From Leadbetterella byssophila_A (GTDB lineage: Bacteria > Bacteroidota > Bacteroidia > Cytophagales > Spirosomataceae), in contig JBEBRR010000003.1 in the NCBI GenBank assembly GCA_040394735.1, forward strand, positions 45,505 to 109,504: 64,000 nucleotides of DNA, read 5' to 3'. The notes beneath the pieces are model-generated. The model ran no database searches and was not told where the DNA came from. It worked only from the letters and a program-made list of their open reading frames with translations. Shown piece after piece: positions 1 through 8,633 of this stretch (the first letter of the stretch is position 1; the number at the start of each line of letters is the position of its first letter). The position numbers and the translations under genes are program-made.

Positions 1-2019
1 CTGGAATATGACCTGGCCACCCGGCAGGTAAAAGAGCTGGCCGATTCCCTGAAGGAAAAAGCAAGGCCTGCCTGGGCATCTTATTCGCCTGACACCATGC
101 GGGTATTCTTTGCCCGGAATTACAACCTGTACTGGATGGACCGCGCTAACTTTGAAAAGGCTATCAAAGACGAAAAAGACAGCACCATTACAGAGCACCA
201 GATCACGCGCGACGGCGTGCAGTATTACGCTTGGGGTGGCGACCAGTACAGCACCACCACCGGCGATGAAAAAGAAGACGAAGAGCTGAAAAAACGAAAG
301 GGCGTACGGCTGAGCTGGTCACCTGACGGAAAGCATTTTGTGGTGAGCCGGAAAGATAACCGCCACCTTAGCCCGCTGTGGGTAATCAATAACGTAGGAG
401 GCAAAAGACCTACCCTCGAAACCTATAAGTACCAGATCCCGGGGGAAACCGACTCCACCGAAGTGGAGCTTCACCTCTTTGATGCCCAGAAGCTCACTTC
501 AAAACAGATCGCTGTACCGGCATTCAAGAATCAGACCCTCGGCATCTTCTGGAAGGAAAGGGACAAATCGAGCTACACCGGAAAACACTATATCAGCTAC
601 TGGCTGGGAGATAATAATGAGTTTTACATCAGCCGTTCAAGCCGTGACCTGAAACGCATCGATATCGTGGCGGTAAACATTGACGGCACCGTGAGAAATG
701 TAGTCAGCGAGCGTTCTAATGTATATCTCGACGTGCAGCGGCCCTACCTCATCAATAACGGCCAGCAGTTTATTCACTGGTCGCAGCGCGACGGCTGGGG
801 GCATTATTACCTTTATAACCGTAACGGCACACTGGTGCGGCAGCTGACCAGCGGTGAGTATAACTGTGAAAGCATCACCGGGTATGATCCGAAAACCCAG
901 ACCATCACCTTCACTGCAAACGGCAAAGAAGCCGGCGAAGATCCTTATTACCTGCATCACTACGCGCTCAGTCTTAACGGCGGCGAACCTAAGCTACTGA
1001 ACAAAGGGGATTTTGACCACCAGGTTTCCGCCAGCGAGAGCGGCCGCTTCTTTGTGAATAATTCTTCACGGGTAAACACCATACCGGTATCTGAACTGTA
1101 TGATTCAAAGGGAACACTCCTCCTGAAGCTGGAAGAGGCCGACCTCTCGCAGCTGTTTGCAACCGGGTATAAATTCCCCGAGCCCTTCAAGGTAAAAGCC
1201 GGCGACGGGATCACCGATCTGTACGGCGTGATGTATAAGCCTTTTGATTTTGATTCCACGAAGGTATACCCGATTATAGAGTATGTATACCCCGGCCCGC
1301 AGACTGAAGCGGTAAATAAGGCTTTCGGGCGCAGCATGGACCGCACCGACCGCCTGGCGCAACTGGGTTTTGTGGTGGTGACCATTGGTAATCGCGGCGG
1401 CCATCCCGCCCGCTCAAAATGGTATCATACTTATGGCTACGGTAACCTGCGCGACTACGGCCTGGAAGACAAAAAAGTGGCGATCGAGCAACTGGCGGCG
1501 CGCCATCGTTTCATTGATGCCGACCGCGTGGGTATCCATGGGCATTCAGGCGGTGGCTTTATGTCTACAGCCGCCATGCTGGTATATCCCGATTTCTTTA
1601 AAGTGGCTGTATCCAGCGCCGGAAATCATGAAAACAATATCTATAACCGCTGGTGGAGCGAACGCCACCACGGCGTAACGGAAAAGGTCAGCCCCAAAGG
1701 AGACACCACCTTCTCCTACCTGATTGAGAAAAATACCGAGCTGGCCAAAAACCTGAAAGGAAAGCTGATGCTGTCTACCGGTGATATTGACAATAACGTT
1801 CACCCGGCCAACACCATCCGTATGGCGGAAGCCCTGATCAAAGCCAATAAGCGCTTTGAATTTGTTATACTGCCGGGCCAGCGACACGGTTTCGGAAACA
1901 TGACCGAATACTTCTTCTGGAAAATGGCGGATTATTTCACTGAACACCTGCTGGGAAATTCACAAAATGACGAAGCAGACATCAGGGAAATTAACCGGGA
2001 TGTACCGCTGAAGCGGTAA
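1..2019 (+). CDS. S9 family peptidase (DPP-IV type), 5' end missing
   Basis: Serine peptidase of the prolyl oligopeptidase clan, which removes N-terminal dipeptides or cleaves small peptides; the Bacteroidota members are usually periplasmic or secreted. The reading frame is open from base 1 (LEYDLATRQVKELAD), so the real start lies outside the window. The N-terminal two thirds is the DPP-IV beta-propeller, with repeats such as RLSWSPDGKHFVVSR. The C-terminal alpha/beta hydrolase domain carries GHSGGG (Ser near base 1546), an Asp candidate in STGDIDNNVHP (near 1785) and the His in GQRHGFG (near 1885), so the catalytic triad is complete. The gene ends in a stop at 2017-2019 and is followed by a gap with dispersed repeats. 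The family is certain; the substrate is inferred. Confidence 0.93.
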   Translation: MEYDLATRQVKELADSLKEKARPAWASYSPDTMRVFFARNYNLYWMDRANFEKAIKDEKDSTITEHQITRDGVQYYAWGGDQYSTTTGDEKEDEELKKRKGVRLSWSPDGKHFVVSRKDNRHLSPLWVINNVGGKRPTLETYKYQIPGETDSTEVELHLFDAQKLTSKQIAVPAFKNQTLGIFWKERDKSSYTGKHYISYWLGDNNEFYISRSSRDLKRIDIVAVNIDGTVRNVVSERSNVYLDVQRPYLINNGQQFIHWSQRDGWGHYYLYNRNGTLVRQLTSGEYNCESITGYDPKTQTITFTANGKEAGEDPYYLHHYALSLNGGEPKLLNKGDFDHQVSASESGRFFVNNSSRVNTIPVSELYDSKGTLLLKLEEADLSQLFATGYKFPEPFKVKAGDGITDLYGVMYKPFDFDSTKVYPIIEYVYPGPQTEAVNKAFGRSMDRTDRLAQLGFVVVTIGNRGGHPARSKWYHTYGYGNLRDYGLEDKKVAIEQLAARHRFIDADRVGIHGHSGGGFMSTAAMLVYPDFFKVAVSSAGNHENNIYNRWWSERHHGVTEKVSPKGDTTFSYLIEKNTELAKNLKGKLMLSTGDIDNNVHPANTIRMAEALIKANKRFEFVILPGQRHGFGNMTEYFFWKMADYFTEHLLGNSQNDEADIREINRDVPLKR

Positions 2020-2039
2020 AAAAATCTCACCCATCACAT

Positions 2040-2160
2040 GGATTTGCACGGATTTTCAGATTTCATCTGTACTGACCTGTGCGATTCTTCCTGGAAACCA
2101 TAAAAATAATCCGGCCACAGATGCACAGATAGATATTTGAATATCTGTGCATCTGTGGCC
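2040..2160. repeat. Dispersed intergenic repeat with long hairpin (CACAGATGCACAGAT words)
   Basis: The arm 2113-2134 (starting GGCCACAGATGCACAGAT) is almost the reverse complement of 2139-2160 (ATATCTGTGCATCTGTGGCC), giving a long near-perfect hairpin. Just upstream, 2040-2096 holds looser variants of the same words (GATTTGCACGGATT, ACCTGTGCGATT). A second copy of the hairpin is at 4815-4864. Nothing codes here. The rest of the 2020-2315 gap contains no recognised gene. Confidence 0.75.
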
Positions 2161-2315
2161 ATTAACGTATCAGGTGCACGTATTTCGCTAAACAGCCCTC
2201 ATTTTCTGCACTTTGCAGGTATTTCCCCCGCATAGCCGTACCGTTCAATAAAAATACAGGTAAAACATTGGGTAATTATAAGTTTAATCCTTTTTTCGTT
2301 AAAAACCTTACAACT

Positions 2316-2864
2316 ATGCGATTAAATTACCTTATCTCCCTCCTTATTTTAATTTTCACCGTTTCCTGTGAAGCAAATCCTCTTCAGACCCTTGAAGACC
2401 CCTTGAGCATTGAGCGCGCAAAGAAGACCTATGAGAAAATGTTCAGCGGCTTAAGAACTGCCAAAAGCAGGCAGGGTGACTATAAACTGTTCTGGGAAAG
2501 AGGCTGGTATTATGAGCTGGCACAAGGGAAAGTGCTTTATATCCCGCTTCAGTATATGCAACCCGGTTTTCTGACCTATGAAAAAGGCGAAAAAATAAAC
2601 ACCAGCCTGATGAGCCACCTGATGGTTCAGGCCGATGAAAGAGGCAACCTGGCTTTCAATATCATCCGGTCGGTACCTGACCAGGAACAGGTATCAGCGG
2701 GCAGGCATTATATCAAAAGCGCCCCGTTCTCCGGAATTATATTCATAGACGATATGGACGGCAACCTGGCAGAGGGCTTTGTGTATAAGGAAGGGAATTT
2801 AAAAGGGAAAATAATTACCTCTCCTGAAAATGCCAAAGTAAATACCACGTATGAAGTATGTTAA
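2316..2864 (+). CDS. Secreted lipoprotein, probable N-terminal half of a frameshifted metalloprotease-like gene
   Basis: I do not recognise a named family. The start at 2316 is preferred over an in-frame ATG at 2268 because it places a signal peptide at the N-terminus: MRLNYLISLLILIFTVSC ends in a lipobox, predicting a lipid-anchored product of 182 residues. The body is mixed and shows no catalytic motif. The frame stops at TGT TAA (2859-2864), and the next frame, shifted by one base, begins at an ATG overlapping these codons and continues with Cys-rich sequence (NWEYYSC). Bacteroidota encode large lipoproteins with this plan (N-terminal region, Cys-rich linker, Gly-rich spacer, HExxH domain) as one chain, so this is probably half of one gene. 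The alternative is translational coupling of two real proteins. Confidence 0.6.
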   Translation: MRLNYLISLLILIFTVSCEANPLQTLEDPLSIERAKKTYEKMFSGLRTAKSRQGDYKLFWERGWYYELAQGKVLYIPLQYMQPGFLTYEKGEKINTSLMSHLMVQADERGNLAFNIIRSVPDQEQVSAGRHYIKSAPFSGIIFIDDMDGNLAEGFVYKEGNLKGKIITSPENAKVNTTYEVC

Positions 2865-3598
2865 ACTGGGAGTATTACAGCTGCCCAAGTCAACAGAACC
2901 GGGTGCAGGCCGGCCAGAATCTCTCCGGCTGCACACTGGTAAGCACTGAGTCTATGTGCTATTATGTTTCAGACGAAAATGTGGGTGATCCGGGTCATGG
3001 CGGCGGCGGCGCAGGAAATAATGCCAGCCTGGCAACTGACGTTATCAATAACTTTTCAGATTCCTGCTTCACAGCGGTTCTGAATAAAATTGCTGCCAAC
3101 TCTCTTAATAATGCCCTAAGCAATATTCTGAACAATTTTTATGTTGGACAGAACGCAGAGTTGTATTTTAATAACAGTGATATTGGGCTCAGTTCGGTAG
3201 ATGCTGACGCTGCAATTCTTAACCTGCCGTATAACAGGTTTCAAATTACCCTAAATGAATCAGCCATGGTGGGTGCATCCCAGGAATACATAGCCGCCAC
3301 CATCTTGCACGAAGTAGTTCATACCTATTTTAATATGTCAGGAATCAGCACGGGTAATGAACTAGCCCAGCACCAGATGATGACCAAGTATATAGAGCCC
3401 ATGTCAGAGTTAATACACTACCTGTTTAAAGATCTTAGCTATGAAGAAGCAGATGCTTTGGCCTGGGGAGGTTTGGGTAAAACAGACGTCTGGTCTACGC
3501 TCACCCCTGCCCAGCAAAATTCTATTAATAGCATCAATCAATATTACAAAAATGTTAACGGAACGAGAGCCAATGCACCGGGTACCAAATGCAATTAA
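2858..3598 (+). CDS. HExxH metalloprotease-like domain protein, probable C-terminal half of a split gene
   Basis: The product has 246 residues and no signal peptide of its own, which is odd for a Cys-rich protein of secreted type (NWEYYSC, SGCTLVSTESMCYY). A glycine-rich spacer (DPGHGGGGAG) leads into a helical domain with AATILHEVVHTYFN, an HExxH zincin-type signature, near residue 150. The ATG overlaps the stop of the preceding lipoprotein frame by seven bases in another frame. Reading through with a single-base shift would give TTYEVC-LNWEYYSC, a natural-looking join that would supply the missing export signal. Zinc binding and peptidase activity are inferred from the motif only. The last 26 bases overlap the start of the next gene. 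Confidence 0.6.
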   Translation: MLNWEYYSCPSQQNRVQAGQNLSGCTLVSTESMCYYVSDENVGDPGHGGGGAGNNASLATDVINNFSDSCFTAVLNKIAANSLNNALSNILNNFYVGQNAELYFNNSDIGLSSVDADAAILNLPYNRFQITLNESAMVGASQEYIAATILHEVVHTYFNMSGISTGNELAQHQMMTKYIEPMSELIHYLFKDLSYEEADALAWGGLGKTDVWSTLTPAQQNSINSINQYYKNVNGTRANAPGTKCN

Positions 3599-4121
3599 GC
3601 TGGCCTGTTTCTTATGCCTGTTCTCACCTTTGGCAAAAGCCCAGGTGGAGGTACCCGTGCTCATAGACGGGCAAAGTCCTCAGGTTGTATTACAGGAAAA
3701 ATTTATCAGACGAACCAGTGGCTTCCGGATCTTCCGGTTCCGGGTGAGGCAAGACGGCAGCGTAGACAGTATAAAGATCACCAGCCGGTTTATTTCCCTA
3801 AATGAGGAAGAATTTAAACGCCGGGCAGATTCTGCTGATTATGCCGGCATCAGCCGGTTTAAATTCAAGCCTTTAAAAAAAGACACCTGGGTACAATGTA
3901 AAGTCTACACCTCATACTTTAACAACCGCGTAGGAGACCCATGGAGCAGTGAGAAGACCACGGAATACTATTTCAGCACCTTTAATTATGGATATTTTGA
4001 GCTCATTAAAAGCGAAATAGACACCTATTTCCGTGATGAAAAAACCGGGAAGGAGTTGGAATACATTATCCGGAACGGATGGGTGATTTTCGCCCCTACC
4101 CATTTGATAGCAATAACCTGA
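3573..4121 (+). CDS. Small secreted protein, paralogue 1 of a tandem pair (TonB-C-like motif)
   Basis: 183 residues. The start at 3573 was chosen because it gives a signal peptide (HRVPNAIKLACFLCLFSPLAKAQ) although it overlaps the preceding gene by 26 bases; the frame is open further upstream but lacks export features. After the signal comes VEVPVLIDGQSP and then FRIFRFRVRQDGSVDSIKI, which resembles the first strands of TonB C-terminal domains (V.F.V..DGSV..I.I). A Trp/Lys-rich strand follows (FKFKPLKKDTWVQCKVY). There is no TM anchor or proline-rich spacer as in true TonB, so a role in energy transduction is doubtful. The next gene is a close paralogue. Function unknown; periplasmic or surface location inferred. 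Confidence 0.7.
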   Translation: MHRVPNAIKLACFLCLFSPLAKAQVEVPVLIDGQSPQVVLQEKFIRRTSGFRIFRFRVRQDGSVDSIKITSRFISLNEEEFKRRADSADYAGISRFKFKPLKKDTWVQCKVYTSYFNNRVGDPWSSEKTTEYYFSTFNYGYFELIKSEIDTYFRDEKTGKELEYIIRNGWVIFAPTHLIAIT

Positions 4122-4123
4122 GA

Positions 4124-4678
4124 ATGATGCTTATGCTACTGATCCGAAATATCATGAAAACAGCGGCGTTCTTCCTGCTGTTATCTTTTCCCTTAAGGGC
4201 CCAGGTAGAGGTACCCGTGCTCATTAACGGTCAAAGCCCTCAGGTTGTACTACATGAAAAATTCAAACACGGAGTAAGCGGCTTCCGGATCTTCCAGTTC
4301 CGGGTAAAGCAGGACGGCAGCGTAGACAGTATAAAGATCACTAGCAGGTTCATGGCCCGAAACGAGGAAGAATTTAAACGCCGGATAGATTCAACAGACT
4401 CTACCGGCATCAGCAGGTTTAAATTCAAGCCTTTGAAAAAAGACATTTGGGTGCAATGCAAAGTGTACACTTCTTTTTACAATAACCGAACCGGAGATGT
4501 TCTAAATTATGAAGAGACGGCGGATCACTTCAGGACATTCAACTATGGCTATTCTGAGCTCATTAAAAACGAAACAGACACCTATTTCCGGGATGAAAAA
4601 ACAGGAAAAGAATTGGAATATATTGTCCGAAACAGATGGGTGATTTTCGCCCCTACGCATTTGATCGGGACAACCTGA
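4124..4678 (+). CDS. Small secreted protein, paralogue 2 of a tandem pair
   Basis: This is a close copy of the preceding protein along its whole mature length: shared blocks include VEVPVLI.GQSPQVVL, QDGSVDSIKITSRF, ISRFKFKPLKKD and TYFRDEKTGKELEYI. Similarity is also high at DNA level, so the duplication is fairly recent. The exact start is uncertain: ATG at 4124 follows the upstream stop by two bases and suggests coupling, ATG at 4133 aligns best with the paralogue, and ATG at 4154 gives the shortest signal peptide (MKTAAFFLLLSFPLRAQ). The two copies differ most in the middle, where copy 1 has GDPWSSEKTTEYYFS and copy 2 has GDVLNYEETADHFR. Function unknown. Confidence 0.7.
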   Translation: MMLMLLIRNIMKTAAFFLLLSFPLRAQVEVPVLINGQSPQVVLHEKFKHGVSGFRIFQFRVKQDGSVDSIKITSRFMARNEEEFKRRIDSTDSTGISRFKFKPLKKDIWVQCKVYTSFYNNRTGDVLNYEETADHFRTFNYGYSELIKNETDTYFRDEKTGKELEYIVRNRWVIFAPTHLIGTT

Positions 4679-4814
4679 GTACAGCTCTCACCCTCATAAT
4701 AAAATTCAGCCGGGTTCATGGTGATCCCGCTGCTGATAGGGTAAAAAAACTCACATATAGCATAGATAAAACGTACAAACATGTGCGACTCCACCTGATA
4801 ACCACAAAAATAAT

Positions 4815-4864
4815 CCGGCCACAGATGCAAAGATATTCCAATATCTATCTGTGCATCTGTGGCC
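4815..4864. repeat. Second copy of the CACAGATGCA hairpin repeat
   Basis: It begins with the same AATAATCCGGCCACAGATGC as the copy at 2111 and ends with the same ATCTGTGCATCTGTGGCCATTA. The interior is rearranged (AAAGATATTCCAATATCTATC), so the loop differs while the outer stem is kept. It lies in the 238-base gap between two convergent genes. No gene is seen in the gap. Confidence 0.8.
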
Positions 4865-4916
4865 ATTAAAATAGACTCCGGCATCACCCCCTCAGTCTAT
4901 ATCCTGGCAAGAAAAC

Positions 4917-6413
4917 CTAGCCCAGCAATTCCACTGCTTTCTGAATCCTGCGCACCGTTTCTTCCCGCCCCAGAATTTCCATGATCAGCATCAGGTCCGG
5001 CCCTTTGCCTTCACCCGTTACCGCCAGGCGCAGCGCCTGCATCACCTTTCCGGGCTTGATCCCGGCCGCTTCCAGCGCTCCGAAAATAGCATCATGAATA
5101 GCCTGAGAACTAAAATTCTCCAGGCCGCTAAGTGCCCCGCTGATCACGGGCATGGCTCCCCGGGCCAGTTCATCCCATTTTTTAGCCGCTACCTCTTCGT
5201 CATATTTCTCCGGCGCGGTAAAAAGGAAAGATACGCCCGCTTTCATTTCCTTCACAAAATCTACCCGGTCTTTCATCAGCTCCACGATCTTAGCTGAAAG
5301 GGCAGCATTGCCGATCTGTTCATCCAGCTCGGCCGCCAGCACCGCATTATCTTTCTTTCTGAGGTATTGCTGGTTAAACCATCTGGCCTTATTCACATCA
5401 AAACGGGCCCCGGCTTTCTGAATATTATGAATATCAAACAGATCCACCAGCTCTTCCCCGCTCATCAGCTCCTGGTCGTTGCCCGGGTTCCATCCCAGCA
5501 GCGCCAGGAAGTTCATCACCGCTTCCGGGTAATACCCGTCTTCACGGAAACCCCTGGACACCTCGCCGCTCACCGGATCTTTCCACTCCAGCGGAAACAC
5601 CGGGAAGTCACCCAGCAGCCCGTCACGTTTGCTGAGCTTTCCGTTTCCTTCCGGCTTTAAAAGCAGGGGCAGATGGGCAAACTCGGGAGCCTGCCAGCCA
5701 AACGCCTTATACAACAGGATATGTAAAGGCGCAGAAGGCAGCCATTCCTCTCCACGAATCACATGGGTAATCTCCATGAGATGATCATCTACAATGTTCG
5801 CCAGGTGATAGGTGGGCATCCCGTCAGATTTCATCAGGATCTTGTCATCAATGGTGGAAGAGTGCACCGAGACCCATCCTCTTACCAGGTCTTTAAAACG
5901 AACCTCGTCTTTCAACGGTACCTTCAGCCGGATAACATAAGGTTCTCCCGCTTCGATCCTCGCCTTAACTTCATCAGCCGGAAGCGTAATGGAATTCTTC
6001 ATCTTCATCCGGGTAAAGGCGTTATAGGAAATATTATCCACTTTCGCTTCTTCCAGCTCTTTACGCATCAGGTCCAGTTCTTCCGGCGCATCAAAGGCGT
6101 AATACGCCTGTCCTTTCTCCAGCAGCTCCTGCGCATAACGGGCATAGATATCCTTTCTTTCCGACTGCACATAGGGGCCCAGCTCACCGCCGGCACCTAC
6201 TCCCTCATCAATGGTAATTCCTATCCATTTCAGAGCCTCCAGGATGTAGTCCTGCGCCCCCGGAACCAGGCGGGTCTGATCTGTATCTTCTATACGAAGC
6301 AGCATTTTTCCACCCGTTTTACGGGCAAAAAGATAATTATACAAAGCCGTACGAACCCCGCCGATGTGCAGCGGCCCCGTAGGACTGGGAGCAAATCTTA
6401 CTCTTACACTCAT
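4917..6413 (-). CDS. gltX: Glutamate--tRNA ligase
   Basis: Class I aminoacyl-tRNA synthetase that charges tRNA-Glu in the cytoplasm. The HIGH signature appears as SPTGPLHIGG at residues 10-19 and the KMSKS signature as KLSKR near residues 259-263. The anticodon-binding helical domain follows, with conserved blocks such as FDVNKARWFNQQYL. The length of 498 residues is normal. The start at 6413 (MSVRVRFAPSPTG) is preferred to upstream ATGs at 6419 and 6431 because the protein family begins there. A TAnnTTTG-like box (TAATTTTG, bases 6443-6436 on the minus strand) would place transcription start about 15 bases upstream. A methyltransferase gene ends 37 bases upstream on the same strand. Confidence 0.96.
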   Translation of the reverse strand: MSVRVRFAPSPTGPLHIGGVRTALYNYLFARKTGGKMLLRIEDTDQTRLVPGAQDYILEALKWIGITIDEGVGAGGELGPYVQSERKDIYARYAQELLEKGQAYYAFDAPEELDLMRKELEEAKVDNISYNAFTRMKMKNSITLPADEVKARIEAGEPYVIRLKVPLKDEVRFKDLVRGWVSVHSSTIDDKILMKSDGMPTYHLANIVDDHLMEITHVIRGEEWLPSAPLHILLYKAFGWQAPEFAHLPLLLKPEGNGKLSKRDGLLGDFPVFPLEWKDPVSGEVSRGFREDGYYPEAVMNFLALLGWNPGNDQELMSGEELVDLFDIHNIQKAGARFDVNKARWFNQQYLRKKDNAVLAAELDEQIGNAALSAKIVELMKDRVDFVKEMKAGVSFLFTAPEKYDEEVAAKKWDELARGAMPVISGALSGLENFSSQAIHDAIFGALEAAGIKPGKVMQALRLAVTGEGKGPDLMLIMEILGREETVRRIQKAVELLG

Positions 6414-6450
6414 AATCATTTTTTCAAACAAACCGCAAAATTAAGGGTTA

Positions 6451-7221
6451 TTACGATAGATCGCTTTTCCGGATCACTAAAAAAAGGGAACTTCCGAAAG
6501 GGGCGCTCTTTAAAAGCCCTCTTTCCAGGGTACAAATCCGGTAAAGCAGGCGGTTGACGGGCTCCGGAGGCAGGGATACATCCGACCGCACTTCCCCGGC
6601 CTTCACCCGGCCCATCTTTAACTGAAGCTTCTGAAACAGCCTTACCCCCAGGATCAGGGGCGACAAAAATAACGACCAGTAGGTAGCTTTCACGATCCGG
6701 AAACCGGGAACATTTGTCAGGAAGTCATCAAAATCAGCTCTTACAAAACGTCGCTTGCTCCCTACTGCAATATCATGGATACCACCAAAAACCGAAAAGG
6801 CATTGTTATTGGTGATAAAAATCCCGCCCGGCTTCAATGCCCGGTAAATGCCGTGAAGGGCATCCAGCAATTCCGGGTTATCCAATTGGTATAATACATC
6901 ATCTGAGATCACTACATCAAAAGATTGCGGCGGATAATCGGGGTGCGTGATATTCTTCCGGCTTACCGGCAGGCCACGGCTTTTTGAAAATTCTACCGCA
7001 TGCTCATTGTAGTCAAAGCCTTCCATATCCCGGATTCCCTCTGCCCGGAGCCGGGTAAGCAGGCCGCCTGTTCCGCAGCCGGCATCCAGTATTTTCAGGC
7101 TCCTGTAGTCGGCTGAATACGATTTTATCTCCTCCATCACCCTGTCGTGAAGGGTTCTGTACCACCACATCCGGTCTTCCACCTCAAACATGGCCTGGTA
7201 TTCCTGGTAATTAATGAGCAC
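6451..7221 (-). CDS. Class I SAM-dependent methyltransferase
   Basis: 256-residue Rossmann-fold methyltransferase. Motif I is LDAGCGTGG (about residues 45-53), followed by FDYNEHAVEFSKSRG for the acidic loop and FDVVISDDVLYQLDNP for motif IV. The C-terminal part has a hydrophobic helix (TYWSLFLSPLILGVRLF), suggesting membrane association and a lipid or quinone-like substrate; this is inference. The longest reading uses a GTG that directly follows the TAG of the upstream serine acetyltransferase gene (TAGGTG), implying coupling. An ATG ten codons later (MFEVEDRMWWYRT) is an equally good start, since related proteins begin around there. Substrate unknown. Confidence 0.82.
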   Translation of the reverse strand: MLINYQEYQAMFEVEDRMWWYRTLHDRVMEEIKSYSADYRSLKILDAGCGTGGLLTRLRAEGIRDMEGFDYNEHAVEFSKSRGLPVSRKNITHPDYPPQSFDVVISDDVLYQLDNPELLDALHGIYRALKPGGIFITNNNAFSVFGGIHDIAVGSKRRFVRADFDDFLTNVPGFRIVKATYWSLFLSPLILGVRLFQKLQLKMGRVKAGEVRSDVSLPPEPVNRLLYRICTLERGLLKSAPFGSSLFLVIRKSDLS

Positions 7222-8037
7222 CTAGATACTGTTTTCGTTATTGATCACCTGGATTTCGGGCTTATGGTATACGGTGGAATTGGGGGGAACACTTTTGGTC
7301 AGCCACACATTTCCGCCAATCACACTGTTCTCCCCGATGATCGTCTTGCCTCCCAGCAGAGTAGCCCCCGCATAAATGATCACGTTATCTTCTACCGTAG
7401 GATGCCGCTTGGTATTGGCCATGTATTTTTCCACAAACAGCGCCCCGAGGGTTACCCCCTGGTAGATTTTTACGTTTTTCCCGATCTCCGTGGTCTCCCC
7501 GATCACCACACCGGTGCCATGGTCAATGTAAAAATGCTCTCCGATCTGCGCGCCGGGGTGAATGTCTATCCCTGTGCGCGAATGCGCATACTCAGTAAGT
7601 ATACGCGGAATATAGCTGATCTCCAGCCGGTACAGGATATGCGCCAGCCGGTAAAAGAAGATAGCGAAAAAACCGGGGTAAACCCGTATAATCTCAAATT
7701 TGGAGCGGGCGGCCGGATCTCCGTTCAGAATAGACTCGAGGTCGGTGGAAAGAAGCCGGTACAGCTCCGGGATCTCCTTCACAAAAACCGCCGCTTTTTC
7801 TTCCGCACCGCAGCCCCTGCACTCGGCAGTAGCCTCCAGGATGGACCTGAGCTCATCACCGATATTCCAGAATTCCCCTTCCACTTCATCTACGCTTCTG
7901 AAAAAATCTTTGCTCCGCTCCGGAAATAGCAGGTTAAATACTTTCAGCGCCCAGCCGGTAATGGTTTTTGAGGGCGGAATATCCGGCACATTCTGGTGCT
8001 TTTCAAATAAATAGTGTATAAATTCTTTTTTCATCAT
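7222..8037 (-). CDS. cysE: Serine O-acetyltransferase (hexapeptide-repeat family)
   Basis: Makes O-acetylserine from serine and acetyl-CoA, the committed step of cysteine synthesis. The 271-residue chain has an N-terminal helical domain and then the left-handed beta-helix: GIDIHPGAQIGEHFYIDHG, VVIGETTEIGKNVKIYQ, TKRHPTVEDNVIIYAG. The catalytic His of the DHGTG motif and the KRHPT loop typical of serine acetyltransferases are present. It belongs to the longer Bacteroidota/EpsC-like branch rather than the enteric CysE. Its stop abuts the GTG of the methyltransferase downstream, and a conserved hypothetical gene lies two bases upstream, so the three form a likely operon. No cysteine synthase gene is in the window. 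Confidence 0.88.
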   Translation of the reverse strand: MMKKEFIHYLFEKHQNVPDIPPSKTITGWALKVFNLLFPERSKDFFRSVDEVEGEFWNIGDELRSILEATAECRGCGAEEKAAVFVKEIPELYRLLSTDLESILNGDPAARSKFEIIRVYPGFFAIFFYRLAHILYRLEISYIPRILTEYAHSRTGIDIHPGAQIGEHFYIDHGTGVVIGETTEIGKNVKIYQGVTLGALFVEKYMANTKRHPTVEDNVIIYAGATLLGGKTIIGENSVIGGNVWLTKSVPPNSTVYHKPEIQVINNENSI

Positions 8038-8039
8038 TT

Positions 8040-8603
8040 TCAGCTCAGTCTTCGTTGAATCAGCGTGGAAACCAGGGAATAAAACACATCCGGCTTGAGA
8101 GTTCTCCAGTTTTCCATCTGCAGGGTACCGCCAAGGTGCATATAATAATCCAGCTTATACTTTTCAATTTCCTCTATTACAAATTTACGCAGATTCAGCA
8201 GCGCTATCCAGCCGTCTTCCACATCTTCAAACCACTCTTGGTAATAATCATCCTCCCCGCCATGAAACTGGAACAGGTTCTCCCCGATCAGGATAAATTG
8301 CCGGATTCCGTTTTTCAGAAGCTTATCGATCACCCCCCGCTTCAGGTACATGATATCGTTATGCAGGGTATCGTTCCATTCGCCTAAAAGCTCAATCACC
8401 GCATATTTGAGCGGGTAATTTACCATTAAAAGTTTTACATACAGCGTTTCCGAACCGATAAAGTCCCAGTCAGGATGAATAACATACCCGTAAACTGCAT
8501 TTTCATAGGTAGCCGCCTGCTCTTTCCCGTAAAAAGGGCTCCTCTTATCTTCGTAAGGAAGATAATACCGGCTCCAATTATAAAAAGGTTCTATTTCGTG
8601 CAT
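8040..8603 (-). CDS. Conserved hypothetical protein
   Basis: 187 residues, soluble, rich in Tyr, Trp and acidic residues (EIEPFYNWSRYYLPYEDK; FHGGEDDYYQEWFEDVEDGW). No signal peptide, TM helix or known catalytic motif was seen. The protein reads as a single globular domain and I do not recognise a named family. It starts 30 bases from the divergent nuoD and ends two bases before the serine acetyltransferase gene, so it is probably first in an operon with cysE and the methyltransferase. Function unknown. Confidence 0.75.
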   Translation of the reverse strand: MHEIEPFYNWSRYYLPYEDKRSPFYGKEQAATYENAVYGYVIHPDWDFIGSETLYVKLLMVNYPLKYAVIELLGEWNDTLHNDIMYLKRGVIDKLLKNGIRQFILIGENLFQFHGGEDDYYQEWFEDVEDGWIALLNLRKFVIEEIEKYKLDYYMHLGGTLQMENWRTLKPDVFYSLVSTLIQRRLS

Positions 8604-8633
8604 TTCGAGAGGTTTTAAACTAAATTTGCATCA

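Noticed and set aside
2855..2866. Programmed -1 frameshift at the split metalloprotease
   Set aside because: The junction GTATGTTAA has no X-XXY-YYZ slippery heptamer, so an indel or two coupled genes are better explanations.
5763..6557. 264-residue open frame on the plus strand
   Set aside because: Antisense to gltX, extending into the methyltransferase gene; no motif.
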